NCBI GenBank assembly: GCA_016125275.1
Contig: WGMB01000010.1
Location: 310,001 to 374,000 of the forward strand
Direction of reading: 5' to 3'
Length of the DNA stretch: 64,000 nt
Origin: Acidobacteriota bacterium
GTDB lineage: Bacteria; Acidobacteriota; Terriglobia; Bryobacterales; UBA6623
Under the pieces are notes generated by a model. The model was given only the letters and a program-made list of their open reading frames with translations, did no database searches and was not told where the DNA came from. Both the position numbers and the translations under genes were made by a program. Numbering within the stretch: the stretch's first letter is position 1; each line of letters begins with the position of its first letter. This document shows, one piece after another, positions 35,752-44,589 of the stretch.

Positions 35752-36960
35752 TCAGCCGGCGCTCAGGACCTCGCGCAGCCGCCGGCCGACGACCTCCTCC
35801 TCGCCCGGCTGAAGCAACGACGGTACCACCGTCAGGCCGAACGCCCCGCCGTTGAGGTAGACCTTCGGCTTCCCGGCGAGCATCGCGGCGAAGACCTGCT
35901 GCTGAGTGAGCCCGCGCGCGGTCTCGTCCCAGCGCACGGTCATGCGGGGTACGTGCGGCGGCTCGATGTCTTCGGCGAGCATCTTCGCCTCTACGCCGGG
36001 CAGCCCTTGCAGGTGAGCGGCCACGCGCTCCAGCTTGGCCGTCCACTCTCGAATCAGCTCGCCTTCGTCGAGTGCAACGAAACGCTCGACCGCCGCCAGC
36101 AGGCCGACGACTTCTTCCTTGCCCACCTTCAGCGCCCGGCCGATGGTGTCCGCGCCGGCGCCCATGTAGTTCATTCGCGCGGCCGCGATCAGGTCCTTGC
36201 GGCCGCACAGCAGCCCCGAGCACTGCGGCCCCATCAGCCCCTTGCCGCCGGAAAAACACACCAGGTCAGCCCCGGCCTCCAGGAACGCCCGCAAGTTGCG
36301 CTTGGGCGGGACCTCGGCGGCTGCGTCCACCAGCACGGGGACCCCGTGTCGCTTCGCCGTCGCGATCACGTCGGTAAGCGGCACCTGGCCCGGAATGTGC
36401 GACGGCCAATGGCGCTCGGCGATGAGGTGATAGACCATCGCCGTCCGCTCGTTGAAGGCGGCCTGGAACTGTTCCGGCGTTTCGACGGCCACCACTCTTA
36501 AGCCGGTGGCCCGCACGGCGTGGTCGAACTCGTTGCGGTGGCGGGTCTGAATGATCGCCTCGGACCTCATCCCGTCGAGCTGCGGCAGCCGCTGGGCCTT
36601 GTCCGGGTCGAGCCCGGTCAGAATACCCGCCGACCCCAGCGTGATCGCCGCGCTGCAGCCGCTGGTGACCATCGCGGCCTCGGCTCCGGTGATCGCCGCC
36701 AGGCGCGCTCCGGCTTTGTCGTGCAGCTCGTTCATGTCCACGAAGTGGCCGGCGGCGGCGTCCATGGCGGCGCGGACTTCCGGCGGCATCAGCGAGCCGC
36801 CGATGGTGGTGTAGAAGCCCTTGGCGTTGATGACCGGCTCGAGCCCCAGACTGTCGTAGACCGCCGCGGACGGCCCTGCGGGCGACGCCGCTCCGAGCGG
36901 CGCCAATCCGAGCGGAGTGGCGGCTGCGGCTTGCAGCAGCCGTCGCCGTGTGGATCGCAT
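35752..36960 (-). CDS. Tat-exported SelA-like PLP enzyme
   Basis: A 402-residue protein with a twin-arginine-like leader (MRSTRRRLLQAAAATPLGLA). A PLP-dependent fold of the SelA/DgaE group follows: VINAKGFYTTIGGSLMPPEV, TSGCSAAITLGSAGIL, VPVLVDAAAEVPPKRNLRAF, and the PLP-lysine in VCFSGGKGLMGPQCSGLLCG (near residue 235). The family contains selenocysteine synthase and D-glucosaminate-6-phosphate ammonia-lyase. It lacks the SelA N-terminal tRNA-binding domain and is exported, so it is not the tRNA(Sec) enzyme. The substrate is unknown. Confidence 0.8.
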   Translation of the reverse strand: MRSTRRRLLQAAAATPLGLAPLGAASPAGPSAAVYDSLGLEPVINAKGFYTTIGGSLMPPEVRAAMDAAAGHFVDMNELHDKAGARLAAITGAEAAMVTSGCSAAITLGSAGILTGLDPDKAQRLPQLDGMRSEAIIQTRHRNEFDHAVRATGLRVVAVETPEQFQAAFNERTAMVYHLIAERHWPSHIPGQVPLTDVIATAKRHGVPVLVDAAAEVPPKRNLRAFLEAGADLVCFSGGKGLMGPQCSGLLCGRKDLIAAARMNYMGAGADTIGRALKVGKEEVVGLLAAVERFVALDEGELIREWTAKLERVAAHLQGLPGVEAKMLAEDIEPPHVPRMTVRWDETARGLTQQQVFAAMLAGKPKVYLNGGAFGLTVVPSLLQPGEEEVVGRRLREVLSAG

Positions 36961-37002
36961 GGTGACCGCCAGTGTATCAGGCGCTAGACTGGCGGCAGCG
37001 CC

Positions 37003-38745
37003 ATGTTCGTTCCTCCCAAGGGCCTCGGCGTCCTGTCCGATCCGCAGCGCCCGGAGGGCTATTTGCTGGCCCGCGTTTGGGACGGTGAGGCCAAGGGTTT
37101 TGCCTATCCGGAGCAGGCGGCGGGATTGACGCCGCGCAAAGGCGCCACGGGCGTCTGCTTCTGCGGCGGCGGCAATCGCGCCATGGTGGCCGCCTGGGGG
37201 CAGCTCCGAGCCTTGGTCGAGGCCGGTTGGCTCGACCGCGTGGACTACATTTCGTCGGTTTCAGGCGGCTCCTGGGCGGCGACCGCGTTCACGTACTACA
37301 GCGAAGGCGCGGCCAACGATGAACAGTTCCTGGGCCGGACGACTCCGCCGGAGAAGCTGCGCGCGGCAACCTTGCAACAGATCTCTCCGGTCAGCCTCGG
37401 CGCCACGGCTACCGAAAGCTTCATGAGCCGCCTCGTGGAGCAGGCGCTGTTCGTCTCGATGCGGCAGATCTCGCCGAACGAGGTGTGGCAGAGGGCTGTC
37501 GGGGCGACGTTCTTCGAGCGCTTCGGGCTCTACGATCGCGGCCAAGCCGAATACCTGAGCTACAACGACGAGACCGTGGCCGACATCCTGCGCCGCAACC
37601 CCGGCCTGCAGGGGGCCCGCTTCCACACGGTCCGGCGCAAGGCCGGCGACGCCAAGCGTCCGTATCTGATCGTGAACTCCACGCTGATGTGGCCCGACGC
37701 CGGCAACCTGGTTCCCTTCGAATACACGCCGCTGGCCAGCGGCAGCAAGCGCCGCCTGACCCTCGAAGACGGAGGCGGCCGGCGGCAGACGGTGGGCGGA
37801 GGGTTCCTGGAATCGTTCGCCTTCGGCTCGGGCGCGCCGCAGCAGTGGCCGCCGGAGGAGGGAACGGCCTGTGCGAGCTGGGCCGGCTCGGTCGGCTGCG
37901 TGTCGGTCCCGCCGCCGCGCCGCCCCTTCTCCCCGGCCTTCGCCAGCGGAACCAGCAGCGCCGCCTTCGCCGCCACCAATGCGTCGCTGCTGGGCGGCAA
38001 CGCGCTGCTCAACAACTACTTGCGGCAGGGGCCGCCGGTGGAGCGCTACTGGCCCATCGAGCCGCTCGACCGCTCCACGCCACCGTCGGCGGAAGACTAC
38101 ACCTTCGGCGACGGCGGCAGCCTGGAAAACTACGGCTTGATCCCCCTGCTGCTGCGAGGGGTGGAGCGGGCGGTGGTCTTCATCAACACCGAGCGCCGTC
38201 TGAACGTGGACTACTCGCCGGGCGAGCCGCCCTACCGGCAGCCGAGCATCACCGAGCTCGACGGCAACTTCGGGCCGCTGTTCGGGCTGCTGCCGTCGGA
38301 CCGCAATCAGCCGCCGACGCCGAACAACCAAGTTTTTCGGACCGAGGATCTCTCCCGCGTGCTGCGGGCGCTGCGCGAAGCGCAGGCCGACGGCGGCCCG
38401 ATGCTCGCGACCACCCGGCTGCAGGTGCAGGACAACGCCTGGTGGGGCCTCACCGGCGGCTGGGACGTGGACGTCTGCTGGTACTACCTCGACCGCGCGC
38501 CCGCCTGGGAGGCTCGGCTCGATCCTGAGGTGCGGCGGCTGATCGAGGCCGGCAACCGCGCCGCGCCCGACGAGAAGATCCCTTACTGGGGCTTTCCGAA
38601 CTACAAGACGATGTTCCAGGGAGGCAAGCTGGCGATCATCGCCATGAGCGCGGGCGAGGCGAACTTGCTGGCCGATCTGTGCGCCTGGGCCGCCACGCAG
38701 TCGCCGCGCTCGCGCCAGATCGCCGAAATTCTGGGGGCGGCCTGA
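37003..38745 (+). CDS. cPLA2/patatin-like lipase
   Basis: A 580-residue protein with the lipase fold shared by cytosolic phospholipase A2, fungal lysophospholipase and patatin. GVCFCGGGNRAMVAAWGQLR (about residues 50-69) forms the glycine-rich oxyanion loop. SSVSGGSWAATAF carries the nucleophile (S87), in the SGGSW form seen in eukaryotic cPLA2/PLB enzymes. FGDGGSLENYGLIPLLLRGV gives the catalytic aspartate (D370). No signal peptide is seen. It likely hydrolyses phospholipid acyl esters. The neighbours do not clarify the role. Confidence 0.8.
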   Translation: MFVPPKGLGVLSDPQRPEGYLLARVWDGEAKGFAYPEQAAGLTPRKGATGVCFCGGGNRAMVAAWGQLRALVEAGWLDRVDYISSVSGGSWAATAFTYYSEGAANDEQFLGRTTPPEKLRAATLQQISPVSLGATATESFMSRLVEQALFVSMRQISPNEVWQRAVGATFFERFGLYDRGQAEYLSYNDETVADILRRNPGLQGARFHTVRRKAGDAKRPYLIVNSTLMWPDAGNLVPFEYTPLASGSKRRLTLEDGGGRRQTVGGGFLESFAFGSGAPQQWPPEEGTACASWAGSVGCVSVPPPRRPFSPAFASGTSSAAFAATNASLLGGNALLNNYLRQGPPVERYWPIEPLDRSTPPSAEDYTFGDGGSLENYGLIPLLLRGVERAVVFINTERRLNVDYSPGEPPYRQPSITELDGNFGPLFGLLPSDRNQPPTPNNQVFRTEDLSRVLRALREAQADGGPMLATTRLQVQDNAWWGLTGGWDVDVCWYYLDRAPAWEARLDPEVRRLIEAGNRAAPDEKIPYWGFPNYKTMFQGGKLAIIAMSAGEANLLADLCAWAATQSPRSRQIAEILGAA

Positions 38746-38758
38746 GCGGGCCGCCCCC
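38733..38758. terminator. Hairpin between convergent genes
   Basis: GGGGGCGGCC (38733-38742) and GGCCGCCCCC (38749-38758) form a perfect 10 bp stem with a 6-base loop. The left arm overlaps the lipase gene end. It lies between two convergent stops and could end both transcripts. The T-run is poor on the plus strand (CTCTCGCT), so efficiency is uncertain. Confidence 0.6.
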
Positions 38759-38764
38759 CTCTCG

Positions 38765-41700
38765 CTAGCGCTGGATCGGCAGCAACACTTCCGGGCTGCC
38801 CTGCCCGAGCATGTTGATCGTCAGCGGTAACAGGCCCGTGCGCGTGTCCGTGCTGATGACGATGTTTACCTGATAGGCCGTCAGTAGGGTCGGAGCATAG
38901 ACGCTGGCCGCAACTTCCTGGATCTTGCCGTCGAGAGTGACCGTCGGCGCGTTGTCAGTGAACGACAGCGGCGAAGAGCCGCCCGGCGCGTTGGTCGCCA
39001 GCGCCGGCGTGATCGGGCCGCCGCCGGTCCAGTACACCAGGATCGTCTCGCCGGGCCGGGCCGGATTGCCGGGCTCGACCAGCGAATAGTCGGCGTGGAG
39101 AGCGGCGGCGAAGCGGCCCTCGGGCAGATTCACCTCGAAGATGCCGGGCTGCGCGGCGAAGGTCCGCACGCCTGGGAAGGTCGAGGAAACGCCGTTGTTC
39201 TCGAGCGTCACCACCACGTTGTTCGACGGCGCCCGCGTGAAGCACGGCACCTGAATATTGATCTGCTCCTGGCCGTTGACGTTGACCAGCGCCAGAATCG
39301 GCGCTTCCACGCCGTCGACCAGCACCCGCACCCCGCGCAGCCGTGTGGGGAACGGAGCGCCGCTGGCCAGCACCACGCCGTCGACGCCTTCCATCAGCCC
39401 CACGCCGAAGATCGACGCCGCGCTGCAAGGCGTCAGTCCGACCACGAAGCTCGCGGCGTTGACGAACCCGACCGAGCTGACCACCGGCAAGCGCCCGACG
39501 ACCGTCAACTCGAACAGCGCTGTGAAGTCCAGGGCCTTCGCCTGCAAGACCAGCCGGCCGAGCTGACTACCGGCCATCACACCGATTGTGGAGCGGCCCT
39601 GCGCATCGGTCAGGGTCGAGGTCGAGCCGACGAACGAGCCGGAGCCCTCCACGACCGACCAAGTGACTTCCAGACCGCCCGCTCCGGCCCCCAAGTCGTT
39701 GAGCAGGTCGACCGTCAGGTCCATCGGGGCGCGCGTTCCGGCGGAGATCTGCTGGCCGCTGCCGGAGACCGGCACCAGGCGCGTCGGCGTGACGTTGATC
39801 GTCAGGTCGAAGGCCGTGATGGCGTCGCCCGAGCGCGCGATGACCGAGACGGGACCGGGCTGCGAGCCCAGCCGCACGATGGCCGAGAACTGGCCCAGCC
39901 CGTTGGTGATGGCGAAGGCCCCTTCCAGCGAGGCCGCTCCGGCGGGAGTGACCTCCCAGGTGATGGGAGCGTTCGGCACGGCGTTGCCGCAGCGATCGGT
40001 CACTTTGCCCACGAGCGCTTGGCCCGCGCCGTCGAGCCGCTGGTTGGCGTCGCCGCTCTGGCCGTTGCCCTGGGTGCGCACCATCACGGCGGCTGATCCC
40101 GGCAGGACCCTCGTCTGGAACTCGTTCTCGGGCATGCCGGGCATGTTCACCGAGCTGGTCAGCGTCGCCCGGCCGAGTCGGCACGGCAACGTTACATCCA
40201 CCGCCACGTTGCCGTTCAGGTCCGACGGCGCCACGATCGGCTCGAAGCTGTAGCCCGGCGTATCCGCGGCCAACTCGACGCCGACGTTCGGCACCCGGCC
40301 GATTCCCGAGGCGCGGATGAGCGTCATCTTGATCGCCGCAGGCAGGGTCTCGCCGGCCGTGCCGACGATCTCATCTCGGGTGACCTCGATGGGCGGTTGC
40401 GGCAGATCGGTCTCCAGCGTCACCACGGTCAGGGTCAGCGGATCGGGGAGGTCGCGCCCGAACTCGTCGGTCACGTCTACCAGCACCGTCTTGGGGAAGG
40501 CGGGAGCCGAAGGCGCGGCGTAGCACTGGAACGTCGCCAATCCGTCCTCGTCGGTCGCCACTGCGCCGGGACAGGTCACGGCCGGGTCGCGGGGTGTGAT
40601 CGTGAGCTGGTTGTCAGAGATCGGCACGCCGGCGGTCAGCGTCCGAATCGTCGTCAGCCGCGGAAACGGCGTGCCCTGCATGGCGATCTGGAAGTCGCCG
40701 GAGAGCGCCTGCAGACCCGCCCGGCCGGGCGTCCCGGTGTTGAGCTCGAAGCGCACCGAACGGCCGCCCGGCGTGCGCGCTTCCGCCTCGAAGGGCTCGG
40801 CCGTCGCGGGGACCACCTCGGCGATGGCAACGCCTTCTTGATTGGTGAAGGCCTTGGCGGGGCGGAATATCGCCGACGTCAGGAAGGCGGTGAAGTTGAC
40901 CTCTTGGCCGACCACGCCCCGGCCCTGGTCGTCGATCGCCTGCACGGCGATACGGCGCGGCAGCGGCTCATCGGCGGCGCCGGCCTGGTGGTCGCCGCCG
41001 TAGATCCGCAGATCCGCTGTCACCAGCCCGGGCGTTCCGGTCACATCCACGCTGACGGCGGTTTCGGGCGGAAACACCTGGCCGCCGAACGCGCTGCCGT
41101 CCGAGGCGATCTTCACCAAGCCCGCCCCGCTGCCGAAGACGATGAACAGGTTCCGGCGGCTGCGGTCGAGAGCGATGTCGAGGGCGCCTTCTTGGAACGG
41201 GGTGTTGGAACGCGGATCGCGCACGAGGTCGATCACGGCGCCCTGCCGGTCCGTCTTGAAGAGCTGCTGCGAGCTTTGCGAAAGGATGAAGAAGCGGTTG
41301 CTCGTGGGAGACAGGGCCTTCTTGATCGTCACCGGCGGCGAGATCACGAAGTCGAGCGTGAAGTTGTCGATGTTGATCACCGAGATCGTCGCGTTGGTGA
41401 CCACATACATCTCATCCAGCGGCGCGTCGCGGTCGAAGTCGGCGTACTGCACGGCGCCGCCGCCCAGGCCGACCGTGCCGAGCACCTTGCGGCCGAAGGG
41501 GTCCACCTCGGTGACGCCGCCGGGGCGGATCGCGTAGATGGCGGTGGCGTTGGGCGCCGCGGCGGCCGTGGTCGGCAGGCCCGCTCCGGTCAGGTCGATC
41601 GGTCCGGCCAGCCTCTGCGGCGGAACCGTGTCGAGCCCCAGTTCCACCATCGTCAGCGAGCCTTCGACGGTGGCGAACGCCCGGTTGGAATCGGGCACGA

Positions 41701-42163
41701 TGGCCAAGCCGTTGACGGCGCCGCCCATGGTGATCAAAGTGGGCGGCGTCGCGCCGGCGGCCGCGGCGTCGAATACGAACATGAACTCGCCGCCGGGCAC
41801 CAGCAGCCAACGGCCGTTCGGAGTGAGCTTGGCGCCGTTGCGCCCCCCGTTGACGGGAACGGTGAGCGGCGCGCGGCCGAGGACGGGATACGGCGCCTGG
41901 CCGCTCAGCGTCGTCACGAAGTCCCGCCCGATCACGTAGATCTTGTGGAACTTGGTGGGGTCCGCCGGGTCGGGAACGCCGATGGCCTGGAAGGCGCCGG
42001 CGCCTACCTCGGGCCGTCCGAGCTGCGTCATCGTCGACGCGTCATAGACCGTGGCCGTGGAGCCCTGATGAAAGACGAAGGCCAGCTCGACGCCGGGGAG
42101 CGCGGCGCTCCAACCCAGCAGCAAGCTCGCTGCAAGCAAAATCGTACGCACAGAATTCCTCAT
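38765..42163 (-). CDS. Large secreted protein with beta-propeller, Ig-like repeats and TIGR03437-type C-terminus
   Basis: An 1132-residue exported protein. After the signal peptide (MRNSVRTILLAASLLLGWSA) residues about 25-370 form a YVTN/SMP-like propeller (VNGLAIVPDSNRAFATVEGS). Residues about 370-890 hold several bacterial Ig-like segments, for example VTDRCGNAVPNAPITWEVTP and DAQGRSTIGVMAGSQLGRLV. The last 230 residues start SSVGFVNAASFVVGLTPCSA and contain PGIFEVNLPEGRFAAALHAD and PGETILVYWTGGG, which matches the C-terminal domain abundant in Solibacter. It is likely a surface or extracellular protein. No catalytic site is seen. Confidence 0.85.
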   Translation of the reverse strand: MRNSVRTILLAASLLLGWSAALPGVELAFVFHQGSTATVYDASTMTQLGRPEVGAGAFQAIGVPDPADPTKFHKIYVIGRDFVTTLSGQAPYPVLGRAPLTVPVNGGRNGAKLTPNGRWLLVPGGEFMFVFDAAAAGATPPTLITMGGAVNGLAIVPDSNRAFATVEGSLTMVELGLDTVPPQRLAGPIDLTGAGLPTTAAAAPNATAIYAIRPGGVTEVDPFGRKVLGTVGLGGGAVQYADFDRDAPLDEMYVVTNATISVINIDNFTLDFVISPPVTIKKALSPTSNRFFILSQSSQQLFKTDRQGAVIDLVRDPRSNTPFQEGALDIALDRSRRNLFIVFGSGAGLVKIASDGSAFGGQVFPPETAVSVDVTGTPGLVTADLRIYGGDHQAGAADEPLPRRIAVQAIDDQGRGVVGQEVNFTAFLTSAIFRPAKAFTNQEGVAIAEVVPATAEPFEAEARTPGGRSVRFELNTGTPGRAGLQALSGDFQIAMQGTPFPRLTTIRTLTAGVPISDNQLTITPRDPAVTCPGAVATDEDGLATFQCYAAPSAPAFPKTVLVDVTDEFGRDLPDPLTLTVVTLETDLPQPPIEVTRDEIVGTAGETLPAAIKMTLIRASGIGRVPNVGVELAADTPGYSFEPIVAPSDLNGNVAVDVTLPCRLGRATLTSSVNMPGMPENEFQTRVLPGSAAVMVRTQGNGQSGDANQRLDGAGQALVGKVTDRCGNAVPNAPITWEVTPAGAASLEGAFAITNGLGQFSAIVRLGSQPGPVSVIARSGDAITAFDLTINVTPTRLVPVSGSGQQISAGTRAPMDLTVDLLNDLGAGAGGLEVTWSVVEGSGSFVGSTSTLTDAQGRSTIGVMAGSQLGRLVLQAKALDFTALFELTVVGRLPVVSSVGFVNAASFVVGLTPCSAASIFGVGLMEGVDGVVLASGAPFPTRLRGVRVLVDGVEAPILALVNVNGQEQINIQVPCFTRAPSNNVVVTLENNGVSSTFPGVRTFAAQPGIFEVNLPEGRFAAALHADYSLVEPGNPARPGETILVYWTGGGPITPALATNAPGGSSPLSFTDNAPTVTLDGKIQEVAASVYAPTLLTAYQVNIVISTDTRTGLLPLTINMLGQGSPEVLLPIQR

Positions 42164-42290
42164 GCTTCACTCCGGAAGCGGACGTGGGCGGCGGGCGCAA
42201 CCCGATTGTCCCAGGTTAGCCTAACCGGATTCCACAGAAAACAGAAGGCTTTGCGTGCGTTTTGGAGGAAAACGCCCGAGCTCGGGGGAT

Positions 42291-43355
42291 TCAGCGCGGC
42301 CCGGAAGAGACGACGACGGGCTCGTCGCCGAGACCGTAGATCCGGATGGGCCCGTTGCTGCGAGGCTTCTCCGCCGGCTCGCGGGTCGGCGGAGCGTCGG
42401 CAGGCGGCGCGGAGGCCGTCTCGGCGCCCTCACCGTCCTCAGACTCGAAGCCGCTGCGGACCATCGTCTCGAGCTGCTCGCGGGGCACGCGCAGGTCGGC
42501 GATCAGACGGCGGGATTCGCGGTGGATTTTCAGCTTGTCCAGCAGGCCGGCGGCTGGGTTGGGTTCGCCGTCCTCACCGGACTGCGAAGCGCTGAGCATC
42601 ATCAGAAGGCCCTGGGTCATCTGGTGCAGCTCCTCGGCGTGGGCGTCGGTGTCGGACTCGACCGCTAGGCCGAAGGAGACCTCGTCGCCGAGCGTCATGC
42701 CGAGCCCGACGCTCTGAATGTTCTCAGCGAGCTGTCCCAGCGGCGGTCCGCCGGCCTCGCTGGGCGGCGCTTCAAAGGGCCCTTTGGCGGCAAACCATAG
42801 GTGGTATTGGGACAAATCCTTGACCCAGCCGGCGAGGTCGGAGGAGATCGCGGGCTTCCGGCCCGTGGCGCGGCGGTGCAGCAGGGCCTTGACCCGTTCG
42901 ACGGTCCCGGCGGCGGCATAGCGGTCGTCGAGCTTCACGAACGTCGCCGGCTTGCCCTCGTGCTCGGCATGGTGCAGGGTCAGTCCGCTGTAGGTCTCCT
43001 CCCGGCAACCCCCCGAGCAGAAGGCCTGCAAAACGCGCCCGTCCGAAAAATCGCCCCGGGCGATCAGCAAGCCTTCGGCGTCGGCGTCTTTGCCTGCGTC
43101 CATCCGGCCCAGCAGTAGGAGCTCCTCCAGGCCCGCGAGCGGATTGGGTCCCAGAGCGGCGAGGACGCCTCCGAGGTCGGGGTTCTTGGTCTGCGCCTCG
43201 GCTAGAGCGTCCTGCACCAGCGGCGAAGCCGCGATGGCCGAGACCCGGATGCCGACCACGAAATTGGCGTCCGGCCCCATCAGATCCACGAGGCCCGGGT
43301 CGACGGCGAGCAGAGGAGCGGTGAACAGGAACAGGGCTGGCAGAGCGGCGCGCAT
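42291..43355 (-). CDS. Secreted protein of unknown function
   Basis: A 354-residue protein with a signal peptide (MRAALPALFLFTAPLLAVDP) and a mixed alpha/beta body: DLMGPDANFVVGIRVSAIAA, GLEELLLLGRMDAGKDADAE, RYAAAGTVERVKALLHRRAT. The last 50 residues are proline-, alanine- and glutamate-rich and end IRIYGLGDEPVVVSSGPR. I do not recognise a named family, although proteins of this layout occur in Solibacter-like genomes. It lies 127 bp upstream of the TIGR03437 protein gene on the same strand, so the two may be co-expressed. Confidence 0.75.
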   Translation of the reverse strand: MRAALPALFLFTAPLLAVDPGLVDLMGPDANFVVGIRVSAIAASPLVQDALAEAQTKNPDLGGVLAALGPNPLAGLEELLLLGRMDAGKDADAEGLLIARGDFSDGRVLQAFCSGGCREETYSGLTLHHAEHEGKPATFVKLDDRYAAAGTVERVKALLHRRATGRKPAISSDLAGWVKDLSQYHLWFAAKGPFEAPPSEAGGPPLGQLAENIQSVGLGMTLGDEVSFGLAVESDTDAHAEELHQMTQGLLMMLSASQSGEDGEPNPAAGLLDKLKIHRESRRLIADLRVPREQLETMVRSGFESEDGEGAETASAPPADAPPTREPAEKPRSNGPIRIYGLGDEPVVVSSGPR

Positions 43356-43456
43356 GGCGATTCCTCCCTTACCTTAAGGGGCAAGGCAAGACCGGGAAAT
43401 GGGCAAAAAACCCTACTCCGCCGGTCGGCCTGAAGGATACTGGGCCGAGGAGCGCG

Positions 43457-43970
43457 ATGGGCTGGGCGGTCATCGGAACCGGGCTTCTGGCTATAGCCTT
43501 CGTCGCGGAGAAAGCGGCCATCAGACGCATTGACGCCCAGCGTGACAGCGCTGCAAACGAGGCTTTCCTCCAGCGGTTCGAGCCAAGCTTGCGCAACGAT
43601 CCCATCTTGCCAGCCGCCCTAGCGTTCGTAGCCAGCGTCTCCGGTAGCGCCTTCTTGGGGCTCCTACTGGCACTACTGGCCCTTTGGGTCCGAGCGACCG
43701 AGCCCGGGCCGCTGGAGGTTACAACCCGCGGCCTAAGGTCGCGAAGGCCCATCTTCGGTCCCGGCCGAGAGGCAGGGCTTGCCTGGGGTGAGGTCAAATC
43801 GGTAGTCGCCGAGCACTTCGACGGCAATGAGGAAAGTCCCGAGCATTGGACGGTCCGCATCTTTGGTCCCCGGGGACGTGCGTGAGATCAAATACGTCTG
43901 CGAAGACCCGGAGGAGTTTCTGGACCCTATCCGAAGCCGAGACGTTCCGGTCAAGTACGAAGAAGGCTAG
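43457..43970 (+). pseudogene. Two-helix membrane protein gene with a frameshift
   Basis: From ATG 43457, after a GAGGAG ribosome site, the frame encodes two hydrophobic helices (GWAVIGTGLLAIAFVAEKAA and FVASVSGSAFLGLLLALLAL) and a beta-rich domain with GLAWGEVKSVVAEHFDGNEE. It stops at 43883-43885. In another frame the sequence continues sensibly from about 43875 with DVREIKYVCEDPEEFLDPIR to a stop at 43968-43970. The switch point lies in the run CCCCGGGG (43868-43875). So the gene either has a one-base indel, a sequencing error, or an unusual recoding event. The product resembles YcxB/PH-like membrane proteins, with low confidence. Confidence 0.6.
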
Positions 43971-43993
43971 TTCCCAGCTGAGTCAGGCCGGCC

Positions 43994-44503
43994 TCAGCAA
44001 TCCGACGCCTCGCCTCGAGACTCGTCGCGATCTGCGAGACTCCGGCTCCACGAAAGGGTCGACAGGACCAGCGTCGCCATCGCCGCCAAGTTGAGCAACG
44101 CCCCTGACGCGTGCGAGTACTCCCACTGCATGCGGAGCGCCTCCCAGTTGGCGGGAACCTGCGTCCAGTTCGAAGTGGCTCGGTTGGCAGGAAATGTGAA
44201 GACCCAGAAAATGACCTGCCCGGCGACTAAGCAACCGAACGACGCGAAAGCCCAAGCTGCCGGTCGCCTCAGCCGCTTGCGGAGCCAGATTCCGAGGGCC
44301 AGCGTAGCGATCAGCGCGGTGTTGAGTACGATCCCCAACATCGCCCAACCGCTATAGATCTGCTGGACCGTAAAATATTGGGCCCGGTCCAGCCCGACCT
44401 TGTTCGGCATCTCCAGGACGTGGGCCACCGAGGGAGCCAGGTACAAAGAGACGGCGATCAGGGCGATGAAGTAGAGAGCGCCCATGCGCTGGATTCGTGC
44501 CAT
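43994..44503 (-). CDS. Four-helix membrane protein (DUF1772-like)
   Basis: A 169-residue integral membrane protein with four predicted helices: MGALYFIALIAVSLYLAPSV, MLGIVLNTALIATLALGIWL, FASFGCLVAGQVIFWVFTFP and GALLNLAAMATLVLSTLSWS. The segment NWTQVPANWEALRMQWEYSH before the last helix is typical of the DUF1772/anthrone-oxygenase-like group. No catalytic role can be assigned. It is divergent from the CorA gene (86 bp gap). Confidence 0.72.
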   Translation of the reverse strand: MARIQRMGALYFIALIAVSLYLAPSVAHVLEMPNKVGLDRAQYFTVQQIYSGWAMLGIVLNTALIATLALGIWLRKRLRRPAAWAFASFGCLVAGQVIFWVFTFPANRATSNWTQVPANWEALRMQWEYSHASGALLNLAAMATLVLSTLSWSRSLADRDESRGEASDC

Positions 44504-44589
44504 GATCAGTTCCTCTATGAGCCCGATGCGGTGACCGGAGCCGCTGTTACAGGGTTTGCGGCGAACCGTTGGTATAGTGAGGCGACCTC

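Noticed and set aside
35752-36960. SelA (selenocysteine synthase) supporting the selenoprotein
   Set aside because: The protein has a Tat leader and lacks the N-terminal domain of SelA, so it is only a distant relative.
42275-42286. CCCGAGCTCGGG palindrome as terminator of the gene at 42291
   Set aside because: The stem is only about four pairs once a loop is allowed, so it is too weak to call, although TTTT follows on the minus strand.
40397-42595. Long plus-strand open frame opposite the TIGR03437-type protein
   Set aside because: It mirrors a clear secreted protein on the other strand, has a biased His/Arg/Gly composition, and shows no recognisable domain; it is an artefact of high GC.
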